Under the pieces are notes generated by a model. It saw only the letters and a list, made by a program, of their open reading frames with translations, did no database searches and was not told the origin of the DNA. A DNA stretch of 64,000 bases from Runella limosa DSM 17973 (GTDB lineage Bacteria; Bacteroidota; Bacteroidia; Cytophagales; Spirosomataceae): NCBI RefSeq assembly GCF_000482465.1, contig NZ_KI519421.1:62001-126000 (forward strand). Direction: 5' to 3'. The position numbers were made by a program, and so were the translations under genes. This document shows, in pieces, positions 53,572-60,764 of this stretch (within the stretch, counting starts at the first letter, position 1; each line of letters starts with the position of its first letter).

Positions 53572-53645
<74 letters not shown>

Positions 53646-53649
53646 CGAA

Positions 53650-53682
53650 AACCCTCAAATTTCCTTAATTTGGGGGTTTTTT
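53650..53682 (+). terminator. Rho-independent terminator of tRNA-Ala
   Basis: AACCCTCAAATT (53650-53661), loop TCCTT, AATTTGGGGGTT (53667-53678), then TTTT. A classic stem followed by T's, five bases after the tRNA. Confidence 0.9.
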
Positions 53683-54011
53683 ATTGAATGTTCTACCTTG
53701 TACCACCTTTTACCTTTACTTTTTATATAAGAGTATATGCAAAAATCTCAAAATAGTAGTGTTAAAGGTTTATTTTTTATTTATAATAAGTGTAAACTCT
53801 CATACTAAAAAATAATATAAAATGCTTATGTCAAAAAGTTTATTACCCTATTTTTGCAAGTTAAGGCATAAATAAAGTTACCTTCAATAGATTAAATGGC
53901 GATTAAAAGAATCTTATCTTTACAAAATAAGAGAAATGAAATCATACTAAAATTCTATAAGATTTTGGTTGCTGGAAATAAAATGAATTTTACAAATAAA
54001 TAATAATTAAA
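53683..54011. other. AT-rich region between tRNA-Ala and the unknown gene pair
   Basis: About 330 very AT-rich bases. TTGTACC at 53698-53704 resembles the repeats near tRNA-Met. No gene over 50 codons; the promoter of the two-gene operon at 54012 must lie here, but no clear TTTG/TAnnTTTG pair was found. Confidence 0.4.
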
Positions 54012-54269
54012 ATGGCTGTGTTAGGTTTTGAAATATACAAAGCTCAAATACAAAACGCAATTGAGAGCAAGATTGCTTCGGGCGTAATTTCTGACCCAGC
54101 GGGTTTCATATTAATAGATGGATTTATCAATATGCCTTTTCAAAAAGAAATTGGCGGTGCATTTGTTATAGGGGGACCAACTGTTCCAGCAGTAGCAGTT
54201 GTGGGAAAAAGCACAGGATTGATTCATTCTTTTGCCCTTAAAATTTTATTGCCACATGTTCAAATCTAA
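54012..54269 (+). CDS. Unknown 85-residue protein, first of a pair
   Basis: Not recognised. A compact soluble protein with moderate hydrophobicity and Gly/Ala/Val-rich strands (DPAGFILIDGFINM, GGAFVIGGPTVPAVAVVGK, GLIHSFALKILL). It starts in an AT-rich leader typical of Bacteroidota and ends three bases before the next start, so the two proteins are made together. The AT-rich composition is unlike the chromosome before 53,434. Position in the accessory patch behind a tRNA suggests a mobile origin; a small partner or sensor for the membrane protein at 54273 is a plausible guess. Confidence 0.65.
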   Translation: MAVLGFEIYKAQIQNAIESKIASGVISDPAGFILIDGFINMPFQKEIGGAFVIGGPTVPAVAVVGKSTGLIHSFALKILLPHVQI

Positions 54270-54272
54270 TCT

Positions 54273-54944
54273 ATGGCTGATTTAGAAAAAACAATCCAAA
54301 AATTAGACGATGGTAAGGATATTGGTTTTGAACCAAATCAAGAAGGCATTGATAGTGACAGCTCTAATCAATCTAATAGATTAACGACCGAAGTTATTTT
54401 AACTGAGAAAGTTAAGTCAGAAATCAAAGGCCTCTTTAAAGAAGACTTTGACAACTCAGTTCAGGCGCAAAAAGATGAAATTAAAAAAGAAGGTCAAGAA
54501 ATTAAAAAAGATTTCCTTACAATATTCGGGCTTTTTGCATCTTTTGTTACATTTTTATCTATTGAAGTTCAAGTTTTCAAGAATAAAGAAAATATTCTTG
54601 AATTAATAGGAATTTGCTCAATTTCTTTATCGTTTGTTATGTTTTTTGCTTTAATCATTAATGATATTGCAAAAGATAAAAGTCAATGGAGTGATTTTAA
54701 AAAGCCAACTTATATTTTCAACTTATTATTTTTAATTGTAGGTATTACTTTTCTTTATTTAGGTGGAAAATCTTCAATAACAAGAATAGACAAAATTGAA
54801 AAGCAAAATAAATCTGACAGTACAGAAATGTTTTTTTTAAATCAAAAAGTCCAAAAGATGAATGATAAAATTTATATCCTTGATTCTTTAAATAAAGTAT
54901 TAATTAAAAAATTAGGATTATCTGGCAGCGCAAGTAGTCGTTAA
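54273..54944 (+). CDS. Unknown membrane protein with coiled coils, second of a pair
   Basis: 223-residue protein of unknown family. Layout: charged acidic N-terminus (1-50), helical segment rich in Lys/Glu (50-80), three membrane spans (about 81-101, 108-130, 147-165; for example FLTIFGLFASFVTFLS and YIFNLLFLIVGITFLYLGG) and a C-terminal coiled coil (KIEKQNKSDSTEMFFLNQKVQKMNDKIYIL). No signal peptide. It forms an operon with the preceding gene. The combination of a small soluble protein and a coiled-coil membrane protein is found in several phage-abortive or toxin systems; here it is only a hypothesis. Confidence 0.68.
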   Translation: MADLEKTIQKLDDGKDIGFEPNQEGIDSDSSNQSNRLTTEVILTEKVKSEIKGLFKEDFDNSVQAQKDEIKKEGQEIKKDFLTIFGLFASFVTFLSIEVQVFKNKENILELIGICSISLSFVMFFALIINDIAKDKSQWSDFKKPTYIFNLLFLIVGITFLYLGGKSSITRIDKIEKQNKSDSTEMFFLNQKVQKMNDKIYILDSLNKVLIKKLGLSGSASSR

Positions 54945-55383
54945 CTAATTTAATATTCTCTATCGTTGCCGACCAGCCTCTTTTATTAATAAGTAGCTCT
55001 TTTGATATTTTATTGTATCCGATAGGGCGAGCGCACCGCTCGTGATTTGTATCTACTGGCTTCTAGCCTACCCTGATTTTCAATAAATTCAACCCCAAAT
55101 TTTACCCTTCTCCTGCCAACCATGTTCAACGAATAATAAATCCGTTAGAAAGTTGGCGTATTGAATCAAAGTGTTGTTAATTGTGCGAGAATTTTTGATG
55201 GCTATCCTGAGCTTAGGGCTTGGGTTAGCGGGTGAGCGGAAGGATATTAGATACAATTGCGAAATAGATGCCATCGTAAACGACAATAAATGTTTATAAG
55301 CGTTTGAAAGAGATGCAGTGGCGTCATCCCATCGTTGGCAGCCTTTGTTTTGACATAGGCTAACATAAAACTGGTCCTAGAAA
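54945..55383. other. Intergenic stretch with a GC hairpin
   Basis: 439 bases. CGAGCG-CAC-CGCTCG at 55028-55042 is a 6-bp GC hairpin with a three-base loop that can terminate the preceding operon. The rest is non-coding on inspection; an open - strand frame at 55089-55286 (65 codons, TTG start) has no ribosome binding site or recognisable similarity. No attC-like end found here. Confidence 0.4.
55028..55042. terminator. Short GC hairpin
   Basis: CGAGCG (55028-55033), loop CAC, CGCTCG (55037-55042), about 85 bases after the 223-residue gene. Possible terminator or part of a short repeat. Confidence 0.45.
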
Positions 55384-55972
55384 ATGAACTTTAAATATTT
55401 CAAAGCACCGCTTAATGAAATGAGCGACTTGCTTGACAAGCAAGCATTATGTTCTCTTTGTGGTAAGACAGATTTTTGTTTTGAACTTGACTATACTATT
55501 ACAACTAAATTTTTCAGACAATGATAAAGAAGGAAAAACTGGTTGCTATTCCTGTTTAAGAGAAGGACACTTTGAATTTTGGCACGATACCGAATATGGA
55601 ATGCTTGACGAAAATGGGTTGAGTAAGGTTTATAATCACAACCAAGACAATCCGTCCAGAATAGCTTCAGACATTTTAACGGAAATGCGAAGAACGCCAA
55701 GGCTGATTTCTTGGCAACAAGAACTTTGGCTGACGCACTGCGATGACTTTATGATTTACAAAGGAACTTGGACACCCAAAGATTTTTATACAAATAGCAG
55801 TGACGGAGATGGCAGAGCATTATTTATGTCAATGACAAACGAAGAACTAAATCATTTGTGGGACGAAAGTTTACCAAAAGGACAAACCAAACTCGAAGAA
55901 TGGTATCCGACATATTATGTATTTGAGTGTTCTCATTGTGGTAAACTTCGAGGTAATTGGGATTGTGATTAA
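55384..55972 (+). pseudogene. Frameshifted CbrC-family (UPF0167) gene
   Basis: CbrC-like protein split by a frameshift. The first frame starts MNFKYFKAPLNEMSDLLDKQ, contains the first zinc-type motif (CSLCGKTDFCFELDYTITTKF) and stops at 55524; the second frame continues (FSDNDKEGKTGCYSCLREGH, FWHDTEYGMLDENGLSKVYN) to ECSHCGKLRGNWDCD at the end. The shift falls in the T5 run at 55510-55514; removing one T restores a typical CbrC protein of about 195 residues. CbrC proteins are small zinc-binding proteins (colicin E2 tolerance in E. coli) and frequently ride on mobile cassettes. Could be a true mutation or a sequencing error. Confidence 0.83.
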
Positions 55973-56010
55973 GACAAGAAATAGTAATTAAGGCAATATA
56001 AACGAAAATA

Positions 56011-56147
56011 TAACGACTGCCAAGACAGGTTTTGCGTCAGGTGGGGTGACGTACAAACTTGAAATTTTATACTTCTAATGATGTTTAGTAATAAATTGGG
56101 CATTTGTGCTTTGCTCCCCCAGTCGCAAAGCCCTATCTGTTAGGCAC
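56011..56147. repeat. attC-like long imperfect palindrome
   Basis: 5' arm from about 56011 (TAACGACTGCCAAGACAGG, TTTTGCG at 56030-56036, TGGGG at 56042-56046) pairs imperfectly with the 3' arm from about 56115 (CCCCCA, CGCAAAG at 56124-56130, CTATCTGTTAGGC at 56133-56145). The 3' end GTTAGGC fits the GTTRRRY box of integron attC sites. It follows the cbrC-like gene as an attC would follow a cassette. Confidence 0.5.
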
Positions 56148-56209
56148 AATTTTACGAAACGTGTACACTGTGATATTCTTAACTTTTTTTAACTTCGTAT
56201 AAAAATAAT

Positions 56210-57091
56210 ATGAGCAAAAAACTGATTCGTTTTGATTGGGCAGTTAAAAAATTACTTCGCAACAAAGCAAATTTTGCTGTCTTAGAAGGTTTTTTGTCTG
56301 AATTACTGTTTGACGACATCAAAATCCAAAAGATTTTGGAAAGCGAAGGCAACCCAGAAACAGACGAGGACAAATACAATCGGGTCGATATTCTAACAGA
56401 AAACTCAAAAAATGAATTAATTATCGTAGAAATTCAAAATACCTACGAAATAGATTATTTTCACCGTATGGCTTATGGTGCAGCAAAGGTTTTAACCGAA
56501 AATCTGAGTTTAGGGCAAGCCTATTCCGAAATCAAAAAAGTAATTTCTGTGAATATTGTTTATTTCAACTTAGGGCAAGGCAGAGACTATGTTTATAAAG
56601 GCACAACCAACTTTCAAGGCTTACATGAAAAAGACCTTTTACAACTTTCTAGCCAACAAAAAGAGACTTTTACCAAGCAAAACGTTGCCGATATTTTTCC
56701 CGAATACTATATTATCAAAGTCAATCAATTCAATGATATAGCCAAAGATACGCTTGATGAATGGATTTATTTTTTAAAAAATAGTGAAGTTAAAGACGAA
56801 TTTAAAGCAAAAGGTTTGGCAGAAGCAAAGGAGGTTTTAGACGTAATGCGTTTGAATAAAGAACAACAGTATGGCTATAATCGTTATTTGGACTATTTGC
56901 ATGTCAAGGCAAGCGAGGCTCTTTCTTTGCAAATTGAGGTAGAGGAAAAAATACGAAAAGACGAAAACTTTAAAAAGGCGGTTGAAATTGCTAAGAGTTT
57001 ATTGCAAACATCGCTCACGAGCGCGGATATTGCAAAGCATACAAAATTAACCATTGAACAGATAGAGCAAATGCGTAACGAAAAAGAGTAA
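56210..57091 (+). CDS. Rpn family PD-(D/E)xK nuclease
   Basis: 293-residue protein of the PDDEXK_2/Rpn (recombination-promoting nuclease, transposase-like) family. The core is D60 (YNRVDIL), then E74-x-Q76 (IIVEIQN), followed by YFHRMAYGAAKVL and the usual Rpn strand VNIVYFNLGQGRDYVYKG. The C-terminal region has a helical, HTH-like end (LTSADIAKHTKLTIEQIEQM). Family members cut DNA and can boost recombination. AT-rich, typical of accessory genes here, and convergent with the surface protein gene 57096 (4 bases apart). Confidence 0.9.
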   Translation: MSKKLIRFDWAVKKLLRNKANFAVLEGFLSELLFDDIKIQKILESEGNPETDEDKYNRVDILTENSKNELIIVEIQNTYEIDYFHRMAYGAAKVLTENLSLGQAYSEIKKVISVNIVYFNLGQGRDYVYKGTTNFQGLHEKDLLQLSSQQKETFTKQNVADIFPEYYIIKVNQFNDIAKDTLDEWIYFLKNSEVKDEFKAKGLAEAKEVLDVMRLNKEQQYGYNRYLDYLHVKASEALSLQIEVEEKIRKDENFKKAVEIAKSLLQTSLTSADIAKHTKLTIEQIEQMRNEKE

Positions 57092-57095
57092 AATT

Positions 57096-58760
57096 CTACT
57101 CCTTCCTCACCACCCAACTTTTAGCATTTTTTGATTCGTTTGTGAGCTTGAGAATATAGAGTCCTTTGGGGAGGTGGCGGATGTCACCACGGAGTTTTTC
57201 GGCATCTTTTTCTACGTTGATTTCTATTTTTTTGCCCGTGAAATCGTAACAAGCTAGCTCGTCGTACTCCACTGAATCACTTTCAATTGTAAAAAATCCA
57301 GTGGTGGGGTTGGGATACAGGCGGTATTCGTTGGCGTTTAGCGGTTCTTGCACCGAGGTTATCGCAAAAAGTACAGGATCCGACAGTTCGCTTTTGCAGT
57401 TTCCCAAAGTAATCTGTAGTGTATATACGCCTTGTTTGGTAGCCAAATAAACCGTGTCGGTGGCATTCGGAATGGCCGCATTATTATAAAACCACTGATT
57501 GCCCGTTTTTGAGCTTGAAACCAACCGCTCCCCTACTTGCTTAATGGTTGGTTTGTTTACCACAATCGTTGTAAAAGTTGTTGCATTGGAGGCTCCTAAA
57601 TTACACCCAAGTTCGTTCGTAATCGTCACTTTATACTCCCCCGCCGATGTTACTCGGTACGTATTTGTCGAAGTTACCCCAACCGATTGTCCGTCTTTTA
57701 ACCACTCGTATTTGGTCTGTCCAGCAGGTTGAGCCGTCAAAAGCACACTTTCACCCAAACAAATAGTCCCCGTTTTATCCGAACTAATCGCCGCATTGGC
57801 AAGAGTGGCAATCGTAAAACGAGTTGATGAATAAGGACGGCAAGCGCCACTCACGCCATCCAGGGTGGCAACGATAAAGTACTTTCCCGCATTTTTGGGC
57901 AGTACAATGTTAGTTAAAACGGCTTCCGTTTTATTGGAAGTCAGCGCGCTGTTGGGTACTACCCCAAGTAACGTACCCGATGAGGCATAGGCTTCCTCTT
58001 CCGTCAAAGGCTCAGTGGTGGTCTGTCGAAAGCGAACGGCTTGGTTAGAAACACCACTCATCCCTTTGAGGGAAAGAGAGGCAGTAGCACCAGGGCAAAA
58101 AGAACTTTGATTGGTATTGATGGTAATCGCGGAGTTGAGTGTCACCCCTGAACCACAGCAATAAGCTGGCGGATCGAGCGGATCTGCAAATTGTTCCAAT
58201 GGCACCGCATTCACAAAATTTCGCTGACCCGAACGAGAATAAAAACTGGGTCGCACATTTAAGGCATATTTTTCTGCCAACTTCACAAATTCGTCCGACT
58301 CATCCAACACCGATATGGCCCCAAAGCACCCATTCCCTTTGAACTGAAAAAGGGCAACCGCTTTGTCTTTTGTAAAACGACCATAGATGGTTTCGGTCGC
58401 AGCTTTCCCAATAACGTAGTAGCGATAGGCGTCGCTTAGTGAGTTAAAAAAAGATTGGTTGGGTTCATTGGGACCCAAACGCAACGGCGTTTTGTCCCAT
58501 TCGCCCTTCACCCCAATGACCTCACTTATTAAAAAAGATTTTGGTACGCGCAAAGTTACTTGAGCAGTTGGCCCCCGTTCGGCGGTGTCTGCATTAAACG
58601 TATTTGGCGTATTATACCCTGGAATTATCCAAACGGTATATAATTGATTAACGGTTTCGTATGTAATTTGATAACGAATGGTATTTGTTGAAGATTGGCC
58701 TTTTAATTGACCAACCACTACAAACAATAAAAACCAAAAAATCAAAATTCTTTGTTTCAT
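57096..58760 (-). CDS. T9SS-sorted surface protein with the shared N-terminal domain
   Basis: 554-residue exported protein. Signal peptide, then the N-terminal domain common to three proteins of this cluster (about 20-200: IRYQITYETVNQLYTVWIIP, TAQVTLRVPKSFLI, GEWDKTPLRLG, PSFYSRSGQ), two Ig/PKD-like domains (CLGESVLLTAQPAGQTKYEW; VYTLQITLGNCKS) and a C-terminal T9SS type A sorting domain (NEYRLYPNPTTGFFTIE to WVVRKE), so it is secreted and attached to the cell surface. Part of the surface cluster but ends on the Rpn gene side. Ligand unknown. Confidence 0.85.
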   Translation of the reverse strand: MKQRILIFWFLLFVVVGQLKGQSSTNTIRYQITYETVNQLYTVWIIPGYNTPNTFNADTAERGPTAQVTLRVPKSFLISEVIGVKGEWDKTPLRLGPNEPNQSFFNSLSDAYRYYVIGKAATETIYGRFTKDKAVALFQFKGNGCFGAISVLDESDEFVKLAEKYALNVRPSFYSRSGQRNFVNAVPLEQFADPLDPPAYCCGSGVTLNSAITINTNQSSFCPGATASLSLKGMSGVSNQAVRFRQTTTEPLTEEEAYASSGTLLGVVPNSALTSNKTEAVLTNIVLPKNAGKYFIVATLDGVSGACRPYSSTRFTIATLANAAISSDKTGTICLGESVLLTAQPAGQTKYEWLKDGQSVGVTSTNTYRVTSAGEYKVTITNELGCNLGASNATTFTTIVVNKPTIKQVGERLVSSSKTGNQWFYNNAAIPNATDTVYLATKQGVYTLQITLGNCKSELSDPVLFAITSVQEPLNANEYRLYPNPTTGFFTIESDSVEYDELACYDFTGKKIEINVEKDAEKLRGDIRHLPKGLYILKLTNESKNAKSWVVRKE

Positions 58761-58831
58761 TTCAATGTTGCTTTTAGTATTTATTTACGTCAAAAAACCG
58801 TATTTTTATTTCATGATAAATCAAACTGAAA

Positions 58832-59692
58832 ATGCGTTTTCTTGACTATTATACTATAATTTTATTTCCAATTCAAATTTACGCTCAATGTAACGCCCCT
58901 CAAGTAAAAAAATCAGTATTAGCGACTGTGGAGGGCTCATTAGCGACCGTAAAGATATTGGACGCACAACCCAACGAAAGGTATCACCTTTATCGTACTT
59001 CTTTTTCGTCAAACTCATTTGAAAAAATAGCTACGACCACCTCATCTCAATTTAGTGATACAGAGGTAGATCCTTCGGCAGGAAGCTACTGTTATTACGT
59101 CAAAACCGAGAATAGTTGCGGTCAAATTTCGGACGCTTCCAACAGTGTTTGTACCATTTATTTGAAAGGAAGAGGGCGCACACTCCAGTGGAACTCTCCT
59201 TTTCCTGGTCATTCAAATTTAATCCAGTATAAAGTCAGCAAAATTGACGCGCCCCCCACAGACGTGTCAGATTGGCAATATGCAGAGCGATTTACCTTAC
59301 CAAACCAGTCAAAATCCAATGATACTTACCGAGTTACGGCATCTATAACCATCGAAGTCAACGGCCAAGTAGTTACAACGGAACTGTATTCTTCCTTGTA
59401 TGAGTTAATAGACCTGCCAGGTATTTATCCACCCGATGTTTTTACCCCCAACAATGACAACATCAATGACACTTGGGTTATCTCTTCCTATTTAATCCAA
59501 ACATTTCAGTTAAAATTATTTGACCGTAGTGGGGTTGAAATCTTTACGTCAGATTCACTATCAAACTCCTGGAATGGATTACTGCCTGATGGTAGCCAAG
59601 CTCCCAATCAGATATATACCTATGTGATCAAGGCCACTGATTTTTTTAATGAAAATTGGCAACAAACGGGAAAGGTTTTATTGTTAAAATAA
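58832..59692 (+). CDS. T9SS type B sorting-domain protein
   Basis: 286-residue secreted protein. Signal-like N-terminus (FLDYYTIILFPIQIYAQ), a fibronectin type III-like region (NERYHLYRTSFSSNSFEKIA, GSYCYYVKTENSCGQ), a second beta domain and the C-terminal gliding-motility-associated sorting domain (PDVFTPNNDNINDTWVI, LFDRSGVEIF, WNGLLPDGSQAPNQIYTYVIKA). Type B cargo is released through the type IX system and often sits on the surface. Only + strand gene of the cluster. Ends at the paired hairpins at 59702-59767. Confidence 0.88.
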   Translation: MRFLDYYTIILFPIQIYAQCNAPQVKKSVLATVEGSLATVKILDAQPNERYHLYRTSFSSNSFEKIATTTSSQFSDTEVDPSAGSYCYYVKTENSCGQISDASNSVCTIYLKGRGRTLQWNSPFPGHSNLIQYKVSKIDAPPTDVSDWQYAERFTLPNQSKSNDTYRVTASITIEVNGQVVTTELYSSLYELIDLPGIYPPDVFTPNNDNINDTWVISSYLIQTFQLKLFDRSGVEIFTSDSLSNSWNGLLPDGSQAPNQIYTYVIKATDFFNENWQQTGKVLLLK

Positions 59693-59701
59693 TAAAAAAA
59701 T

Positions 59702-59767
59702 AGGACTATCTAAAATGATAGCCCTATCCATTGATTAAGAAGAAGACGAAAACCATTCGTCTTCTTC
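59702..59767. terminator. Two hairpins between convergent surface-protein genes
   Basis: AGGACTATC/GATAGCCCT (59702-59726, one mismatch) and a perfect 12-bp stem GAAGAAGACGAA (59739-59750)/TTCGTCTTCTTC (59756-59767) with loop AACCA. They separate genes ending at 59692 (+) and 59779 (-) and act as a two-way terminator. Confidence 0.8.
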
Positions 59768-59778
59768 CTTTTATCCCC

Positions 59779-60708
59779 TTACCCTTTTGTGAATTTCTTG
59801 GTGATTATCTTGTTGTCCTTATCAGTTCGGATTAAATAAGAACCCGAAGAAAGTTTCTCTACATTAATCTTCAATGTATTTATTCCCTGCTTTGCAGTTT
59901 CATACGCTTCGTATCTTACAATACCTGACGGGTCAATTAATTCAATGTGAACTTTACCACCGTCACTTTTCGAAAAGTATTTCACATGCACGTCATTTAT
60001 CGCTGGATTGGGATAGGTGATTAAGCCCGCTGCTTCTTCCAACTCATTAGACATACTCCCAATACTCGCTTGAAGTTTCTTAGCAAGTTGTGCCAATACT
60101 TTTGGCAACGTAATTGGTTGAGAAAACTGTTCAAGCGGACGAACCGATACACTGGGTTGTTGGCCAGAACGTGAATAAAAACTATTACCTACATTCAACG
60201 ACATTGATTTATTGGCAATCTCAACAAACGGATCACTGGTATCCAACACCGTTACATCCTCTGGTTTTGTCCCCGTGCCTTTAAAACGAAAAAGTGCCAC
60301 AGGTTCTCCTTCTTTGAAAACACCGTAGTTGGTTTCGGCGGCTTGTTTTCCTACGATATAATACTCAAATTGTTGATTAGCTCCCGCTTTTAAAAACTGA
60401 GCTTCGCTTCCAATTCGGCTGGGAGCTTTATCCCAGTTTCCACGAATATCCTCTAAGTTTGTCAACTTAAAACCTTTTGGCACCTTGATTGTCACCTGCG
60501 CCGTCGCCCCTTTTTCTTCCGAATCTGAATTATAGCGATTCGGGGTACTGTATTGTGGCACTACCCAAGCTGTATAAGTTTGCTGTGTTGCATCATAATC
60601 TACCATATAATGAACACCCAGGGGTGATGCACTTTGCGCAAATGCGCCCGTACCACTTACAAGAAGTGATAAAAAAGCGATTCCATGTTTTAAAAATCTC
60701 ATTTTCAT
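59779..60708 (-). CDS. T9SS-sorted protein with the shared N-terminal domain, short form
   Basis: 309-residue exported protein. Signal peptide (FLKHGIAFLSLLVSGTGAFA), the shared N-terminal domain (about 25-205: VHYMVDYDATQQTYTAWVVP, TAQVTIKVPKGFKL, GNWDKAPSRIG, NVGNSFYSRSGQ, PLEQF) and directly a T9SS type A domain (AAGLITYPNPAINDVHV, GSYLIRTDKDNKIITKKF). No Ig module between them, so it is the minimal member of the three. Terminator-like hairpin of the upstream gene at 60732 precedes it. Confidence 0.87.
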   Translation of the reverse strand: MKMRFLKHGIAFLSLLVSGTGAFAQSASPLGVHYMVDYDATQQTYTAWVVPQYSTPNRYNSDSEEKGATAQVTIKVPKGFKLTNLEDIRGNWDKAPSRIGSEAQFLKAGANQQFEYYIVGKQAAETNYGVFKEGEPVALFRFKGTGTKPEDVTVLDTSDPFVEIANKSMSLNVGNSFYSRSGQQPSVSVRPLEQFSQPITLPKVLAQLAKKLQASIGSMSNELEEAAGLITYPNPAINDVHVKYFSKSDGGKVHIELIDPSGIVRYEAYETAKQGINTLKINVEKLSSGSYLIRTDKDNKIITKKFTKG

Positions 60709-60731
60709 CCTATTTAACTTGGTTAGGATAG

Positions 60732-60755
60732 CAAGGGGCTTTTTACAGCCCCTTG
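60732..60755 (-). terminator. Hairpin behind the 712-residue surface gene
   Basis: CAAGGGGCT (60732-60740), loop TTTTAC, AGCCCCTTG (60747-60755). It follows the stop of the 60765 gene by 10 bases on the - strand. Confidence 0.78.
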
Positions 60756-60764
60756 TTACTGTTG

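Noticed and set aside
55089-55286. 65-codon - strand frame in the accessory patch
   Set aside because: TTG start, no ribosome binding site, no similarity I can recognise; left as non-coding.
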